This document shows, in pieces, positions 35,203 to 43,937 of a stretch of DNA of 64,000 nt. The translations under genes were made by a program, and so were the position numbers. Positions within the stretch are counted from its first letter, which is position 1; each line of letters opens with the position of its first letter. The DNA comes from Phascolarctobacterium sp. ET69. GTDB lineage: Bacteria; Bacillota; Negativicutes; Acidaminococcales; Acidaminococcaceae. The notes under the pieces are model-generated. The model searched no databases, was not told where the DNA came from, and saw nothing but the letters and a program-made list of their open reading frames with translations. The DNA lies in NCBI RefSeq assembly GCF_023336935.1, contig NZ_JAMBLR010000005.1:1-64000 (forward strand), written 5' to 3'.

Positions 35203-35231
35203 ATTATATCAAATTTTTCCGTATATGTGTA
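35203..35231 (-). promoter_or_regulatory. Promoter of the radC-mreBCD operon
   Basis: On the minus strand TACACA (35226-35231), a 17-base spacer and TATAAT (35203-35208), the latter preceded by an extended -10 TGA. The leader is about 70 bases. Confidence 0.6.
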
Positions 35232-35264
35232 TAGACAAAAAAATATCTGTAAAAAAATTCACAA

Positions 35265-35301
35265 ATAAAATAAAAAACTGCCTGCTGATTAAACAGGCAG
35301 T
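35265..35301 (-). terminator. Terminator of the zinc-ribbon gene unit
   Basis: On the minus strand ACTGCCTG / CAGGCAGT followed by TTTTTATTTTATTT, about 25 bases after the stop codon. Confidence 0.85.
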
Positions 35302-35326
35302 ATAATTCATTAAAGCATATTTAATT

Positions 35327-35746
35327 TTAATCTTTTATTTTTCTTTCAAAATCAAGCTCAAACCATCTGCGGCGGCAGCCGGGCAATTTTTTCCAGCCAT
35401 CTACGGCAAGGGTTAAAACAGCTTTTTCAACAAGGTCACGGTATTTTTTGCTTACTTCTTCCGGCCCGTCATAGCTAAAGCCGCTTACTTTAAACTTTTC
35501 GGACTGATAAATTACCTGTCCGTCATCGGTAACAGCCTGAAATTTGTTGCGGGTGTTGCCGAAAAGCGACCAGGGGCTGTCTATTTCAACAAGTTCGAGG
35601 CGGCAATGTTCAACCTTTTCAGCCGGCGGTGCAGCCTGTTTTACAGGTTCGGCAGCTATGTTGCCATCATGCTGCACTTTTTTGCCGCACTTGCTGCAAA
35701 ATGCAGAATCGTCCGGCAGCTGCTGTCCACAATATCTGCAATACAT
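35327..35746 (-). CDS. Zinc-ribbon domain protein of unknown function
   Basis: 139 residues. The first 25 residues form a double-Cys zinc ribbon (MYCRYCGQQLPDDSAFCSKCGKK). A Pro/Ala-rich linker leads to a ~85-residue domain rich in Trp and charged residues (IDSPWSLFGNTRNKFQAVTDDGQ...) that I cannot assign. No membrane segment is present. It follows the 234-residue membrane protein after 14 bases, so the two probably share a message and perhaps a job. Confidence 0.75.
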   Translation of the reverse strand: MYCRYCGQQLPDDSAFCSKCGKKVQHDGNIAAEPVKQAAPPAEKVEHCRLELVEIDSPWSLFGNTRNKFQAVTDDGQVIYQSEKFKVSGFSYDGPEEVSKKYRDLVEKAVLTLAVDGWKKLPGCRRRWFELDFERKIKD

Positions 35747-35760
35747 AATCCTACACCTCT

Positions 35761-36465
35761 TTATTTCTTATCCTGCTTTTTAGATTTAGCTGCGTCTTCT
35801 TTAGCTTCCTGTTCGGCAACCATTTCCTTGGCAATTTTTTCTTCGGCATCAAGCTGTTCTACGCTTTTATCCAAAATTTCAGCTTCAGCTTCTCTCAGTT
35901 TTCTTTCGTTATTTACAATTACGCCCTCTTTAACAAGCATGTTAAAATCTGCCAGTTCTTCAGGTACGTTAACACGGTTCGGCATTTTCTCAGCCAGTGC
36001 ATCCATAACCTGCTTGGACGCTTTAAAATAAATACGTACGTTGGCTTCGCTGCCGTCATCAAATCTTCTGCGCCATGCCAAAGTCCATAAAGTACGCGCA
36101 TCCAGTGCGGAATTTAATCTGTAAGAATAACGGAATTTTACGGTGCGCATCAGCTTGGGCTGATAGCTGAAAATAGCAGCAATTTCACGGTACGGGATTT
36201 CGTAAACCTTGGTTTTACCCCAGATAGTGTGCTTAACGATTCTTAAATATTTGCGTTCCACGCTGATATCGTAAGTAGGTTTGCAGCGCAGGAGCAAAAT
36301 CCATACCAGCATTGCATAAAAGAAAATTGGCACTGGTTCCAGCACATTAAGGTATACATAACGTAAAATAGATACAATAAACATAACAAAGCATGCTATG
36401 CCTACTACAGTGTAAGTAATAACATATTTTTTACTGCGTTTGGTTGTATCAACAGCTAAACTCAT
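35761..36465 (-). CDS. Membrane protein of unknown function with charged C-terminal coiled coil
   Basis: 234 residues. Two hydrophobic helices (about 14-36 and 45-60) are followed by a beta-rich stretch that resembles a bacterial PH-like domain (YDISVERKYLRIVKHTIWGKTKVYEIPYREI, quoted in part). A C-terminal ~70-residue helix very rich in Glu, Lys and Ala follows (AEAEILDKSVEQLDAEEKIA). No enzyme motif is seen. It has a good promoter and leads the unit with the zinc-ribbon gene. A house-keeping envelope role is possible but not shown. Confidence 0.7.
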   Translation of the reverse strand: MSLAVDTTKRSKKYVITYTVVGIACFVMFIVSILRYVYLNVLEPVPIFFYAMLVWILLLRCKPTYDISVERKYLRIVKHTIWGKTKVYEIPYREIAAIFSYQPKLMRTVKFRYSYRLNSALDARTLWTLAWRRRFDDGSEANVRIYFKASKQVMDALAEKMPNRVNVPEELADFNMLVKEGVIVNNERKLREAEAEILDKSVEQLDAEEKIAKEMVAEQEAKEDAAKSKKQDKK

Positions 36466-36503
36466 TAAACAGCCTCCTAAATTTAATTATAATTAACGTT
36501 ATT

Positions 36504-36532
36504 ATTATATAACAAAAAAGCATAACGGTAAA
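36504..36532 (-). promoter_or_regulatory. Promoter of the membrane/zinc-ribbon gene pair
   Basis: On the minus strand TTTACC (36527-36532), 17 bases, then a perfect TATAAT (36504-36509). Confidence 0.65.
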
Positions 36533-36562
36533 GGAAAAGATAGACAGCATATTAAAATTCGC

Positions 36563-36595
36563 AGTAAAAAAGGATGGGCACAAGTACCCATCCTG
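36563..36595 (-). terminator. Terminator of the CoA-transferase gene
   Basis: On the minus strand GGATGGG / CCCATCC with an 8-base loop, followed by TTTTTTAC. Confidence 0.88.
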
Positions 36596-36641
36596 ATATC
36601 AATTAAAATTTTAAGTTGGATTAGATTGAGAAATATAAGAA

Positions 36642-37823
36642 TTAAACTGCTGCTACTTCATGCAGTTTTGCAATTTCAGCATCGTCAAAGCCAAATTCTT
36701 TCAGAACTTCGTCAGTATGCTGGCCAAGTACCGGAGCTGCTTTTTCTACGCCGCAAGGAGTTTCGGAGAATTTAATAGGTACACCGGGGATTTTCATCTT
36801 GCCGGCAGTCGGATGTTCAACTTCTACAATCATCTCACGGAAGTTAACCTGCGGGTCGTTTACAACCTTATCAATGGTATTGATAGGTGCGCACGGAATA
36901 GCTGCTGCTTCCAGTTTTTCCAGCCAATGTTCAATGGTATCGGTTACAAATACTGCATCCAGAATTTCTTTCAGTGCAGGTTCGTTGTTAGTTCTGTCAG
37001 CATTGGTAATAAAGCGCGGATCTTCAATGAGTTCCGGTTTATTGATCAAATCACAGAGCTTCTTCCAAAGTCTGTCGTTGCCTGCGCCAACAATCAACAG
37101 GCCGTCGCTTGCCGTAAAGGATTCGAACGGAGTGATGGAAGGATGGCGGTTTCCAAGCGGAGTCGGGTTTACGCCATTTACAAAGTAACGGCTTACTGCG
37201 TTTTCCAGAATTGCAACCTGGCAGTCAAGCATAGATACGTCAATTTCCTGGCCAATGCCGCTTACTTCGCGTTTATAAAGAGCAGTGGTGATACCGGTTG
37301 CAAGGAAGATACCTGCAATAATATCGCCTACGGAAGCGCCAACACGGCAGAAAGTATCTTTATCCGGGCCGGTGATGCTCATGATGCCGCCCATTGCCTG
37401 TACAACAACGTCATAGGCAGGTTTCATGGTGTAAGGTCCGGTCTGGCCGAAGCCGGAGCAGGATGCGTAAATAATTTTCGGGTTGATTTCTTTCAATACG
37501 GAATAGTCCAGGCCGAATTTTTTCATGGTGCCCGGTTTAAAGTTCTCAACAACAACGTCAGCTTTTTTAACCATTTCTTTGAAAACGGCTTTAGCTTCTT
37601 CAGACTTGAAGTTCATAGTCATGGAACGTTTGTTGCGGTTCAAGCTCATGAAATACGCGCTTTCTTTCCCGATAAAAGGTCCGTAAGCACGGCTGTCGTC
37701 GCCAATTTTCGGCTGCTCGATGTGGATTACATTTGCACCCATATCAGCAAGCATCATAGCAGCATAAGGGCCGGACAATACACGAGTGAGGTCCAGTACA
37801 ACTACATTTTCCAACGGTTTCAT
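36642..37823 (-). CDS. Family III (CaiB/BaiF) CoA-transferase
   Basis: 393 residues from the ATG at 37823, nine bases behind AGGAGG. The ATG at 37829 is only three bases from that site. Family III signatures: the N-terminal PLENVVVLDLTRVLSGPYAAMMLADMGA (quoted in part), the catalytic Asp in the SMLDCQVAILEN segment (~170), and GNRHPSITPFESF. These enzymes swap CoA between organic acids. Because it follows the dicarboxylate carriers and the succinate pathway, a dicarboxylate acceptor such as succinate is likely, but the true pair of acids cannot be read from sequence. It is separated from the carriers by a terminator and has its own probable operator. Confidence 0.92.
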   Translation of the reverse strand: MKPLENVVVLDLTRVLSGPYAAMMLADMGANVIHIEQPKIGDDSRAYGPFIGKESAYFMSLNRNKRSMTMNFKSEEAKAVFKEMVKKADVVVENFKPGTMKKFGLDYSVLKEINPKIIYASCSGFGQTGPYTMKPAYDVVVQAMGGIMSITGPDKDTFCRVGASVGDIIAGIFLATGITTALYKREVSGIGQEIDVSMLDCQVAILENAVSRYFVNGVNPTPLGNRHPSITPFESFTASDGLLIVGAGNDRLWKKLCDLINKPELIEDPRFITNADRTNNEPALKEILDAVFVTDTIEHWLEKLEAAAIPCAPINTIDKVVNDPQVNFREMIVEVEHPTAGKMKIPGVPIKFSETPCGVEKAAPVLGQHTDEVLKEFGFDDAEIAKLHEVAAV

Positions 37824-37957
37824 TATCATTTTCCTCCTGTTTGTAAAAAACTCTCTGATTCAAGCAATACATCCGGATTTCTCCTTATTTATTGCCCATC
37901 AGCCAAACAATATTTATTCTGTGAGAGCCGCACAGATCAAATATTAACAACCTTATC

Positions 37958-37975
37958 TTAACAAATTATTGTTAA
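37958..37975. promoter_or_regulatory. Palindromic operator-like site before the CoA-transferase
   Basis: TTAACAAATTATTGTTAA is an 18-base near-perfect palindrome. On the minus strand it lies in the spacer of a possible promoter (TTGCAA-17-TAAGAT). The position is typical of a repressor site. The regulator is unknown. Confidence 0.45.
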
Positions 37976-38011
37976 AATTGCAAATCTTTTTAGTTAAATT
38001 TACTGATAAGA

Positions 38012-38050
38012 ATAAAATATTATGCAGGTACGGATGAACCGTACCTGCAT
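38012..38050 (-). terminator. Terminator after the first dicarboxylate carrier
   Basis: On the minus strand ATGCAGGTACGG / CCGTACCTGCAT with a five-base loop, followed by AATATTTTATT. It closes the carrier cluster. Confidence 0.85.
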
Positions 38051-38075
38051 AAGTCCGAATCTTAACTCTAATTAA

Positions 38076-39422
38076 TTAGAAGCCAAGGATACCAAAGAAT
38101 ACGTAGCAAACGATACCGGAAACGATGGACATGGAAAGACCCCAAATCAAAAGTTTACGGAACAGTACGCCTTTGTCTTCTTCTTCACCGGCAGATGCAA
38201 TGCACAGTGCGCCCAAAGTGGAAAGCGGAGAGGTATCTACCAGATGGGAACCTACGTCGATAGCGGAAATGATGGAAACAGGATCGCCGCCAGTCAATTC
38301 TACCAGACCAGGAGTCATCGGCAGGAACATCGGCATTACTACACCAGAGGAGCTGGAGTATGCAGAGATTACAGCCGGTACAAATGCTGTCCAGAAGCAG
38401 ATAGTGGTCGGGCCGGCAACGGACGCCATTACTTCTACGAGGAAGTTCAGGCCGCCAGCCTTATCCATAACGTCAATCAATACGGATACGCCGCAAACCA
38501 TCATGATTACGGACCAAGGCATTACTTTAACAGCAGCTTTGGAATCGCCATAACCGGTAAGCATGAGTACGATTGAAAGTACGAAGGAAATAGAACCTAC
38601 GTTGGAGAGCATGTTGGTAATAGCTTTCGGGAATACGCCTTTCATACCAGGCAGGCCAGGAACAACTACTAAGATAATCAGGATTGCTACCATGAGCAAA
38701 GTGGTTTTCTGTGCAGCGTTGAACGGTTCCGGTTTCGGAGCCAGTTCATCAATATCAAGAGCAGCGCCTTTCTGTTCTCTTAACCATTTCAAACCGCCCA
38801 TTACAAAGAAGCCGCCGATATTAACGAAGCCTTGTGCAAGTTCGGAGTTGAAATGAATTTTCCATGCTAAAGTATTCAGATAGTCCGGAGAAAGTCCGAG
38901 TTCACCAGCCATTTTTGCGATAAGGCCGTTGGAAATGATGCCGGTAGGAGCAAACGGAGAGAATGCTGCACCGTTGCAGGCACCAACAACAAGCAATGTC
39001 ATCAAAAATGCAGGCATTTTAACTTTAGAAGCAATAGCCATGGATACAGGAGCCATAAGTGCGCAGCCTGCGATATTGCCAGGGCCGATAGTGGTTACGA
39101 AAGTACAGAGAATATAAATGATTAACGGTACAAGGGCAGTGTTGCCTTTGCAGGCACGTACGGAATAAGCCGTAAGTTTTTCCATAGTGCCGTTGGTCTG
39201 AGCCATACCAAAGAGGAAGGTTACACCAACCAGAATCATGAAAAGGCTAAGCGGGAATGCGTTCATGATTTTCGCTGCAGTGATATTGGAGAATATACCG
39301 CCTACGATAATACCGAACGCAATACCCAGGAAGCCTACGTTTAAATCTTCGTTTACGCAGCTGATGCCTACGAGGATTACCAGTGCGAGAATGGACACTA
39401 ATGCAGGAAGTGAAATATCCAT
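38076..39422 (-). CDS. Dicarboxylate carrier, MatC/SLC13-type, copy 1
   Basis: 448 residues, about twelve membrane helices, matching the MatC N-terminal domain family and the SLC13/ion-transporter superfamily: MDISLPALVSILALVILVG, NGTMEKLT, GPGNIAGCALMAPV, NGAAFSPFAPTG (a re-entrant-loop-like stretch) and the repeated half YSSSSGVVMPMFLPM. Given the adjoining pathway, succinate uptake, probably with Na+, is the likely job (inference). 53 of the first 60 residues are identical to copy 2. It differs most around residues 43-52 (IFSNITAAKI). Confidence 0.88.
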   Translation of the reverse strand: MDISLPALVSILALVILVGISCVNEDLNVGFLGIAFGIIVGGIFSNITAAKIMNAFPLSLFMILVGVTFLFGMAQTNGTMEKLTAYSVRACKGNTALVPLIIYILCTFVTTIGPGNIAGCALMAPVSMAIASKVKMPAFLMTLLVVGACNGAAFSPFAPTGIISNGLIAKMAGELGLSPDYLNTLAWKIHFNSELAQGFVNIGGFFVMGGLKWLREQKGAALDIDELAPKPEPFNAAQKTTLLMVAILIILVVVPGLPGMKGVFPKAITNMLSNVGSISFVLSIVLMLTGYGDSKAAVKVMPWSVIMMVCGVSVLIDVMDKAGGLNFLVEVMASVAGPTTICFWTAFVPAVISAYSSSSGVVMPMFLPMTPGLVELTGGDPVSIISAIDVGSHLVDTSPLSTLGALCIASAGEEEDKGVLFRKLLIWGLSMSIVSGIVCYVFFGILGF

Positions 39423-39483
39423 AATTGTTTCCTCCTATTTACGCAAAGTAAGACGGAATGCAGAAACCGGATATTAGCACAAC

Positions 39484-39529
39484 GCAAAATACCATTCTAA
39501 AAATAGTAAACTATTTTAGATTGCGTTAG
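39484..39529 (-). repeat. Intergenic repeat unit between carrier copies 1 and 2
   Basis: GCAAAATACCATTCTAAAAATAG... ...TTTTAGATTGCGTTAG recurs at 40961-41007. On the minus strand it contains the hairpin CTAAAATAG / CTATTTTTAG. It marks the boundary of the tandem duplication and may act as attenuator between copies. Confidence 0.7.
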
Positions 39530-39553
39530 TAACTTAGCCTAACTATTCTTTGC

Positions 39554-40900
39554 TTAGAAACCAAGCAGACCAAAGAATACGTAGCAAACGATACCGGAAA
39601 CGATGGACATGGAGAGGCCCCAAATCAAAAGTTTACGGAACAGTACGCCTTTGTCTTCTTCTTCACCGGCAGAAGCAATGCACAGTGCGCCCAAAGTGGA
39701 GAGCGGAGAAGTATCTACAAGGTGAGAGCCAACGTCGATTGCGGAAATAATAGCAATCGGGTCGCCGCCAGTCAATTCTACCAGACCAGGAGTCATCGGC
39801 AGGAACATCGGCATTACTACACCAGAGCTGGAGGAGTAAGCAGAAATTACAGCCGGTACAAATGCTGTCCAGAAGCAGATAGTGGTCGGACCAGCTACGG
39901 AAGCCATTACTTCAACGAGGAAGTTCAAGCCGCCAGCTTTATCCATAACGTCGATCAATACGGATACGCCGCAAACCATCATGATAACGGACCAAGGCAT
40001 TACTTTAACAGCAGCTTTAGAATCGCCATAACCGGTAAGCATGAGTACGATTGAAAGTACGAAGGAGATAGAGCCTACGTTGGAAAGCATATTGGTGATA
40101 GTTTTCGGAAGGGTACCTTTAACGCCAGGCAGACCAGGAACAACTACCAGGATAATGAGGATAGCAACGAGCAGCAGAGTGGTTGTCTGTGCAGCGTTGA
40201 ACGGTTCCGGTTTCGGAGCCAGTTCATCAATATCAAGAGCAGCGCCTTTCTGTTCGCGGATCCATTTCAAACCGCCCATTACAAAGAAGCCGCCGATGTT
40301 AACGAAGCCTTGTGCAATGGTGGAGTTGAAGTGAATTTTCCAAGCCAAAGTGTTGAGGTAATCAGCAGGAATGCCGAGTTCCGGAGCACATTTAGCGATG
40401 ATGCCGTTAGAAATAATACCGGTAGGAGCAAACGGAGAGAATGCTGCACCGTTGCAGGCACCAACTACGAGCAGGGTCATCAGGAAAGCAGGCATTTTAA
40501 CTTTGGAAGCAATAGCCATTGCAACCGGAGCCATCAATGCGCAGCCAGCGATGTTGCCAGGTCCGATGGTGGTGATAAAAGTAGCAAGGATGTAAATAAT
40601 GATAGGTACAAGGGCAGTGTTGCCTTTGCAAGCACGAATAGAATAAGCAGTAAGTTTTTCCATAGTGCCGTTGGTCTGAGCCATACCAAAGAGGAAGGTT
40701 ACGCCGACCAGAATCATGAACAGGCTTAACGGGAAAGCGTTCATAACTTTAGATGCAGGAGTACCTGCGAAAACGCCGCCTACGATAATACCGAATGCGA
40801 TACCGAGGAAGCCTACGTTCAAATCTTCATTAACGCAGCTGATGCCTACGAGGATTACCAGTGCGAGAATGGACACTAATGCAGGAAGCGAAATATCCAT
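39554..40900 (-). CDS. Dicarboxylate carrier, MatC/SLC13-type, copy 2
   Basis: 448 residues, collinear with copy 1. The last ~120 residues differ from copy 1 at only a few positions (GGDPIAIISAIDVG against GGDPVSIISAIDVG; LLGF against ILGF at the end). Residues 43-52 read VFAGTPASKV, nearer to copy 3. Membrane topology and motifs are as in copy 1. The ribosome site GGAGGAAC is well placed. Near-identity with its neighbours implies a recent duplication or ongoing gene conversion. Different copies may differ in affinity or in expression. Confidence 0.88.
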   Translation of the reverse strand: MDISLPALVSILALVILVGISCVNEDLNVGFLGIAFGIIVGGVFAGTPASKVMNAFPLSLFMILVGVTFLFGMAQTNGTMEKLTAYSIRACKGNTALVPIIIYILATFITTIGPGNIAGCALMAPVAMAIASKVKMPAFLMTLLVVGACNGAAFSPFAPTGIISNGIIAKCAPELGIPADYLNTLAWKIHFNSTIAQGFVNIGGFFVMGGLKWIREQKGAALDIDELAPKPEPFNAAQTTTLLLVAILIILVVVPGLPGVKGTLPKTITNMLSNVGSISFVLSIVLMLTGYGDSKAAVKVMPWSVIMMVCGVSVLIDVMDKAGGLNFLVEVMASVAGPTTICFWTAFVPAVISAYSSSSGVVMPMFLPMTPGLVELTGGDPIAIISAIDVGSHLVDTSPLSTLGALCIASAGEEEDKGVLFRKLLIWGLSMSIVSGIVCYVFFGLLGF

Positions 40901-40960
40901 AATTTAGTTCCTCCTATTTGTTAGATTAAGATGGAACTGGAAATCAGATATTCGCACTTT

Positions 40961-41007
40961 GCAAAATACCATTCTAAAAATAGCGAACTAATTTTAGATT
41001 GCGTTAG
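40961..41007 (-). repeat. Intergenic repeat unit between carrier copies 2 and 3
   Basis: Second copy of the element at 39484-39529. On the minus strand its hairpin CTAAAATTAG / CTATTTTTAG is closed by a TTCG loop, a very stable tetraloop in RNA. Confidence 0.7.
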
Positions 41008-41037
41008 CAAACGTTCGCTTGATTACTCTTGTTCTTC

Positions 41038-42384
41038 TTACAGACCAAGTACACCGAAGAATACGAAGCAAACAATACCGGAAACAATGGACATGGAGAG
41101 GCCCCAAATCAAAAGTTTACGGAACAGTACGCCTTTATCTTCGTACTCAGGAGCAGCTGCAATGCAGAGTGCGCCCAGAGTGGAAAGCGGAGAAGTATCT
41201 ACAAGGTGGGAACCTACGTTGATAGCGGAAATGATGGAAATAGCATCGCCACCAGTTAATTCTACCAAACCAGGAGTCATCGGCAGGAACATCGGCATAA
41301 TTACACCAGAGGAGCTGGAGTATGCAGACAGAACAGCCGGTACGAAGGATGCCCAGAAGCAGATAGTGGTCGGGCCAGCTACGGAGGACATAATCTGAAC
41401 AAGGAAGTTCAGGCCACCGGATTTATCCATAACGTCGATCAATACGGATACGCCGCAAACCATCATGATTACGGACCAAGGCATTACTTTAACAGCAGCT
41501 TTGGAATCGCCGTAACCAGTGAGCATGAGTACAATAGAAAGTACGAAGGAAATAGAACCTACGTTAGAAAGCATATTGGTGAGCATTTTCGGCAGAGTGC
41601 CTTTAATACCAGGCAGCCCAGGAACTACTACCAAAAGAACGAGGAGTGCAACCATCAGCAAAGTGGTGGTCTGTGCAGCGTTGAACGGTTCCGGTTTCGG
41701 AGCCAGTTCATCGATATCCAGAGAAGCACCGCGCTGTTCTTTCAGCCATTTAGCGCCGCCCATTACCATAAAGCCTACTACAGTTACGAAGCCTTGTGCA
41801 AGAGTGGATTTGAAGTATACCATCCATGCAATAGCATCGAGTTGATCAGCAGGGATTCCGAGATCAGGAGCAACTTTAGCGATGATGCCGTTGGAGATGA
41901 TGCCGGTCGGTGCAAACGGAGAGAATGCAGCGGCGTTGCAGGCACCTACTACGAGCAGGGTCATCAGGAATGCAGGCATTTTAACACGGCCGGCGATAGC
42001 CATAGCTACCGGAGCCATAAGTGCGCAGCCTGCGATGTTGCCAGGGCCGATAGTGGTCAAGAAGTCGGAAAGTAAGAAAATAATGATAGGAATTAAAGCA
42101 GTGTTGCCTTTGCAGACACGAATGGAATAAGCAGTGAGTTTTTCCATGGTGCCGTTGGTTTGTGCCATACCGAAAAGGAATGTAACACCAACCAGAATCA
42201 TAAACAGGCTAAGCGGGAAAGCATTCATAATCTTACTTGCAGGGGTGCCGCCAAAGACGCCGCCTACGATAATACCGAACGCAATACCGAGGAAGCCTAC
42301 GTTTAAATCCTCATTAACGCAGGAAATACCTACAAGAATAACCAACGCGAGGATGGACATTAAAGCAGGAAGTGAAATATCCAA
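41038..42384 (-). CDS. Dicarboxylate carrier, MatC/SLC13-type, copy 3
   Basis: 448 residues if started at the TTG at 42384, which has TTGGAGTG eight bases upstream and aligns exactly with the start of the other copies (DISLPAL). An ATG at 42405 would add seven residues and has no site. It is the most divergent of the three: ADQLDAIAWMVYFKSTLAQGFVTVVGFMV and PEYEDKGVLF differ from copies 1 and 2. It lies nearest to the decarboxylase genes and may be the ancestral copy (inference). Confidence 0.88.
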   Translation of the reverse strand: MDISLPALMSILALVILVGISCVNEDLNVGFLGIAFGIIVGGVFGGTPASKIMNAFPLSLFMILVGVTFLFGMAQTNGTMEKLTAYSIRVCKGNTALIPIIIFLLSDFLTTIGPGNIAGCALMAPVAMAIAGRVKMPAFLMTLLVVGACNAAAFSPFAPTGIISNGIIAKVAPDLGIPADQLDAIAWMVYFKSTLAQGFVTVVGFMVMGGAKWLKEQRGASLDIDELAPKPEPFNAAQTTTLLMVALLVLLVVVPGLPGIKGTLPKMLTNMLSNVGSISFVLSIVLMLTGYGDSKAAVKVMPWSVIMMVCGVSVLIDVMDKSGGLNFLVQIMSSVAGPTTICFWASFVPAVLSAYSSSSGVIMPMFLPMTPGLVELTGGDAISIISAINVGSHLVDTSPLSTLGALCIAAAPEYEDKGVLFRKLLIWGLSMSIVSGIVCFVFFGVLGL

Positions 42385-42465
42385 TTTCGTCACTCCAATC
42401 TTCATAAATTAGCTCAGATGAGCTAAACATAATAATGCCGTTAAGTTTCTGGCTTGACGGCTTAT

Positions 42466-42502
42466 GCGGTACGCGGGCGGCATAACCGCCCGTTTAAACC
42501 GC
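42466..42502 (-). terminator. Strong hairpin between the decarboxylase operon and carrier copy 3
   Basis: On the minus strand GCGGT...CGGGCGG / CCGCCCG...ACCGC. No T-run follows, so it may stabilise or process mRNA rather than end transcription. Confidence 0.45.
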
Positions 42503-42544
42503 AAGTAAACATTTTGTTAGCTATTTATTCAGCTAAGTTTAAAA

Positions 42545-42670
42545 TTAATCTTCTTCTGCCGGGAAAGATTTATGGAGCAATTTCGTTAAACCAACGAAAA
42601 GTCCAATAACGATAAACATGGTCGGCAGAGCTACAGCCATCATAATAACAGCTTTTTCAGTTGCTCCCAT
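42545..42670 (-). CDS. 41-residue membrane subunit of the Na+ decarboxylase (OadG-related small subunit)
   Basis: An ATG at 42670 preceded by GGAGGTGTAAAA opens a 42-codon frame ending in TAA at 42545. The peptide begins MGATEKAVIMMAVALPTM, has one membrane helix (about 8-30) and ends with a short charged tail (LLHKSFPAEED). It resembles the small OadG-related subunits found beside Na+-translocating decarboxylases, where OadG/MmdD normally carries the membrane anchor. It follows the beta subunit after 62 bases, on the same strand. I infer that it anchors the soluble delta-like protein encoded at 44496-44801 to the beta channel. Confidence 0.8.
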   Translation of the reverse strand: MGATEKAVIMMAVALPTMFIVIGLFVGLTKLLHKSFPAEED

Positions 42671-42732
42671 TTTTACACCTCCAAAAATATTCCAGTGGAA
42701 AGCACGCTATAAGGAAAGTTACAAATTACAGA

Positions 42733-43893
42733 TTACATTTTTTCCAGAGCAGGAATCATAGCAAGAACCAGACCACCTGCTACTACGGATGCAACCTGAC
42801 CAGCAACGTTTACGCCGATAGCATGTTGGATGATGAAGTTAGTCGGGTCTTCTTTCAAAGCCATTTTAGCGATTACACGGCCGGACATCGGGAATGCGGA
42901 AATGCCGCAAGCACCGATCATCGGGTTGATTTTCTTAGCGCTGAACATGTTGAGAAGTTTAGCGAAGATAACGCCGCCAACGGTATCGAATACGAATGCA
43001 ACAGCGCCGAGGCACATGATGAGAAGTACCTGAACATTCAGGAAACGTTCAGCAGTCATGGTACCGCCGATGGTAATACCAAGTACGAGGGTTACCAGGT
43101 TGGACAGTTCGTTCTGAGCGCAGTTGGACAGGTTATCAACAACACCGGATTCTTTAAGAACGTTACCGAACATAAGAGCACCGATAAGAGCAACAGACAG
43201 AGGAGATACAACGCCTGCTACGATAACGATCATGATCGGGAACAAGAATTTAGTGGTGTCAGATACAGGTTCTTCGTTTTCAAAGCCCATACGGATTTTG
43301 CGTTCGTTCTGAGTGGTAACAGCTTTGATAACAGGCGGTTGGATAACCGGAACCAAAGACATGTAGCAGTAAGCAGCTACGGACAGAGGTCCAAGCAGTT
43401 CTACTGCATAACGGCTTGCTACATAAATGGTGGTCGGGCCGTCAGCTGCACCGATGATACCGATAGAAGAAGCATGCGGGAAGGAGAAGCCCAGGAAAGT
43501 AGCGCCGATAGCGGTAGCGAAGATACCGAACTGAGCAGCTGCTGCGAACAGCATTACGGACGGACGGCGAATCAACGGAGCGAAGTCGCACATTGCGCCG
43601 ATAGCAACGAAGATAAGTACAGGGAACAGTTCGTTTGCGATACCTGCATTGTACAGGGTAATCAAGAAGCCTTCAGCACCAGGTTCGGTGGATACTGCAG
43701 AAGAATGAGGAATGTTAGCCAGGATAGCACCGAAGCCAATCGGAAGCAGCAGAGCAGGTTCGTAGTCATATTTAACAGCGAGCCAAATCAGGATGCCGCC
43801 GATAATCCACATAATAATATGAGTATAGCTAAGACCAATAATACCCTTCAGGAGTTCTTCAAGGTAAGGGTATTGTACGAGTAAAGAATCCAT
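42733..43893 (-). CDS. mmdB: Methylmalonyl-CoA decarboxylase beta subunit (Na+ channel)
   Basis: 386 residues from the ATG at 43893 (ribosome site GGAGG). A longer frame to 43914 overlaps the site. The membrane subunit of sodium-translocating decarboxylases, about ten helices, which uses carboxybiotin decarboxylation to expel Na+. Conserved parts: GFGAILANIPHSSA, DFAPLIRRPSVMLFAAAAQFGIF, GAADGPTTIYVA, and GACGISAFPMSGRV near the end. These are the OadB/GcdB/MmdB motifs with the ion-binding Asp and Ser/Asn residues. Confidence 0.95.
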   Translation of the reverse strand: MDSLLVQYPYLEELLKGIIGLSYTHIIMWIIGGILIWLAVKYDYEPALLLPIGFGAILANIPHSSAVSTEPGAEGFLITLYNAGIANELFPVLIFVAIGAMCDFAPLIRRPSVMLFAAAAQFGIFATAIGATFLGFSFPHASSIGIIGAADGPTTIYVASRYAVELLGPLSVAAYCYMSLVPVIQPPVIKAVTTQNERKIRMGFENEEPVSDTTKFLFPIMIVIVAGVVSPLSVALIGALMFGNVLKESGVVDNLSNCAQNELSNLVTLVLGITIGGTMTAERFLNVQVLLIMCLGAVAFVFDTVGGVIFAKLLNMFSAKKINPMIGACGISAFPMSGRVIAKMALKEDPTNFIIQHAIGVNVAGQVASVVAGGLVLAMIPALEKM

Positions 43894-43937
43894 TCTTAAA
43901 CCTCCAATATTCAATTGCTTTCCTATAAATTCATCTG

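Noticed and set aside
37770-37885. Short upstream frame with an RBS-like AAGGAG before the CoA-transferase
   Set aside because: It overlaps the start of the real gene in another frame and encodes no recognisable peptide; a leader peptide cannot be shown.
39423-41037. Carrier spacer repeats as insertion-sequence ends
   Set aside because: No transposase or target duplication. They are duplicated together with the carrier gene.
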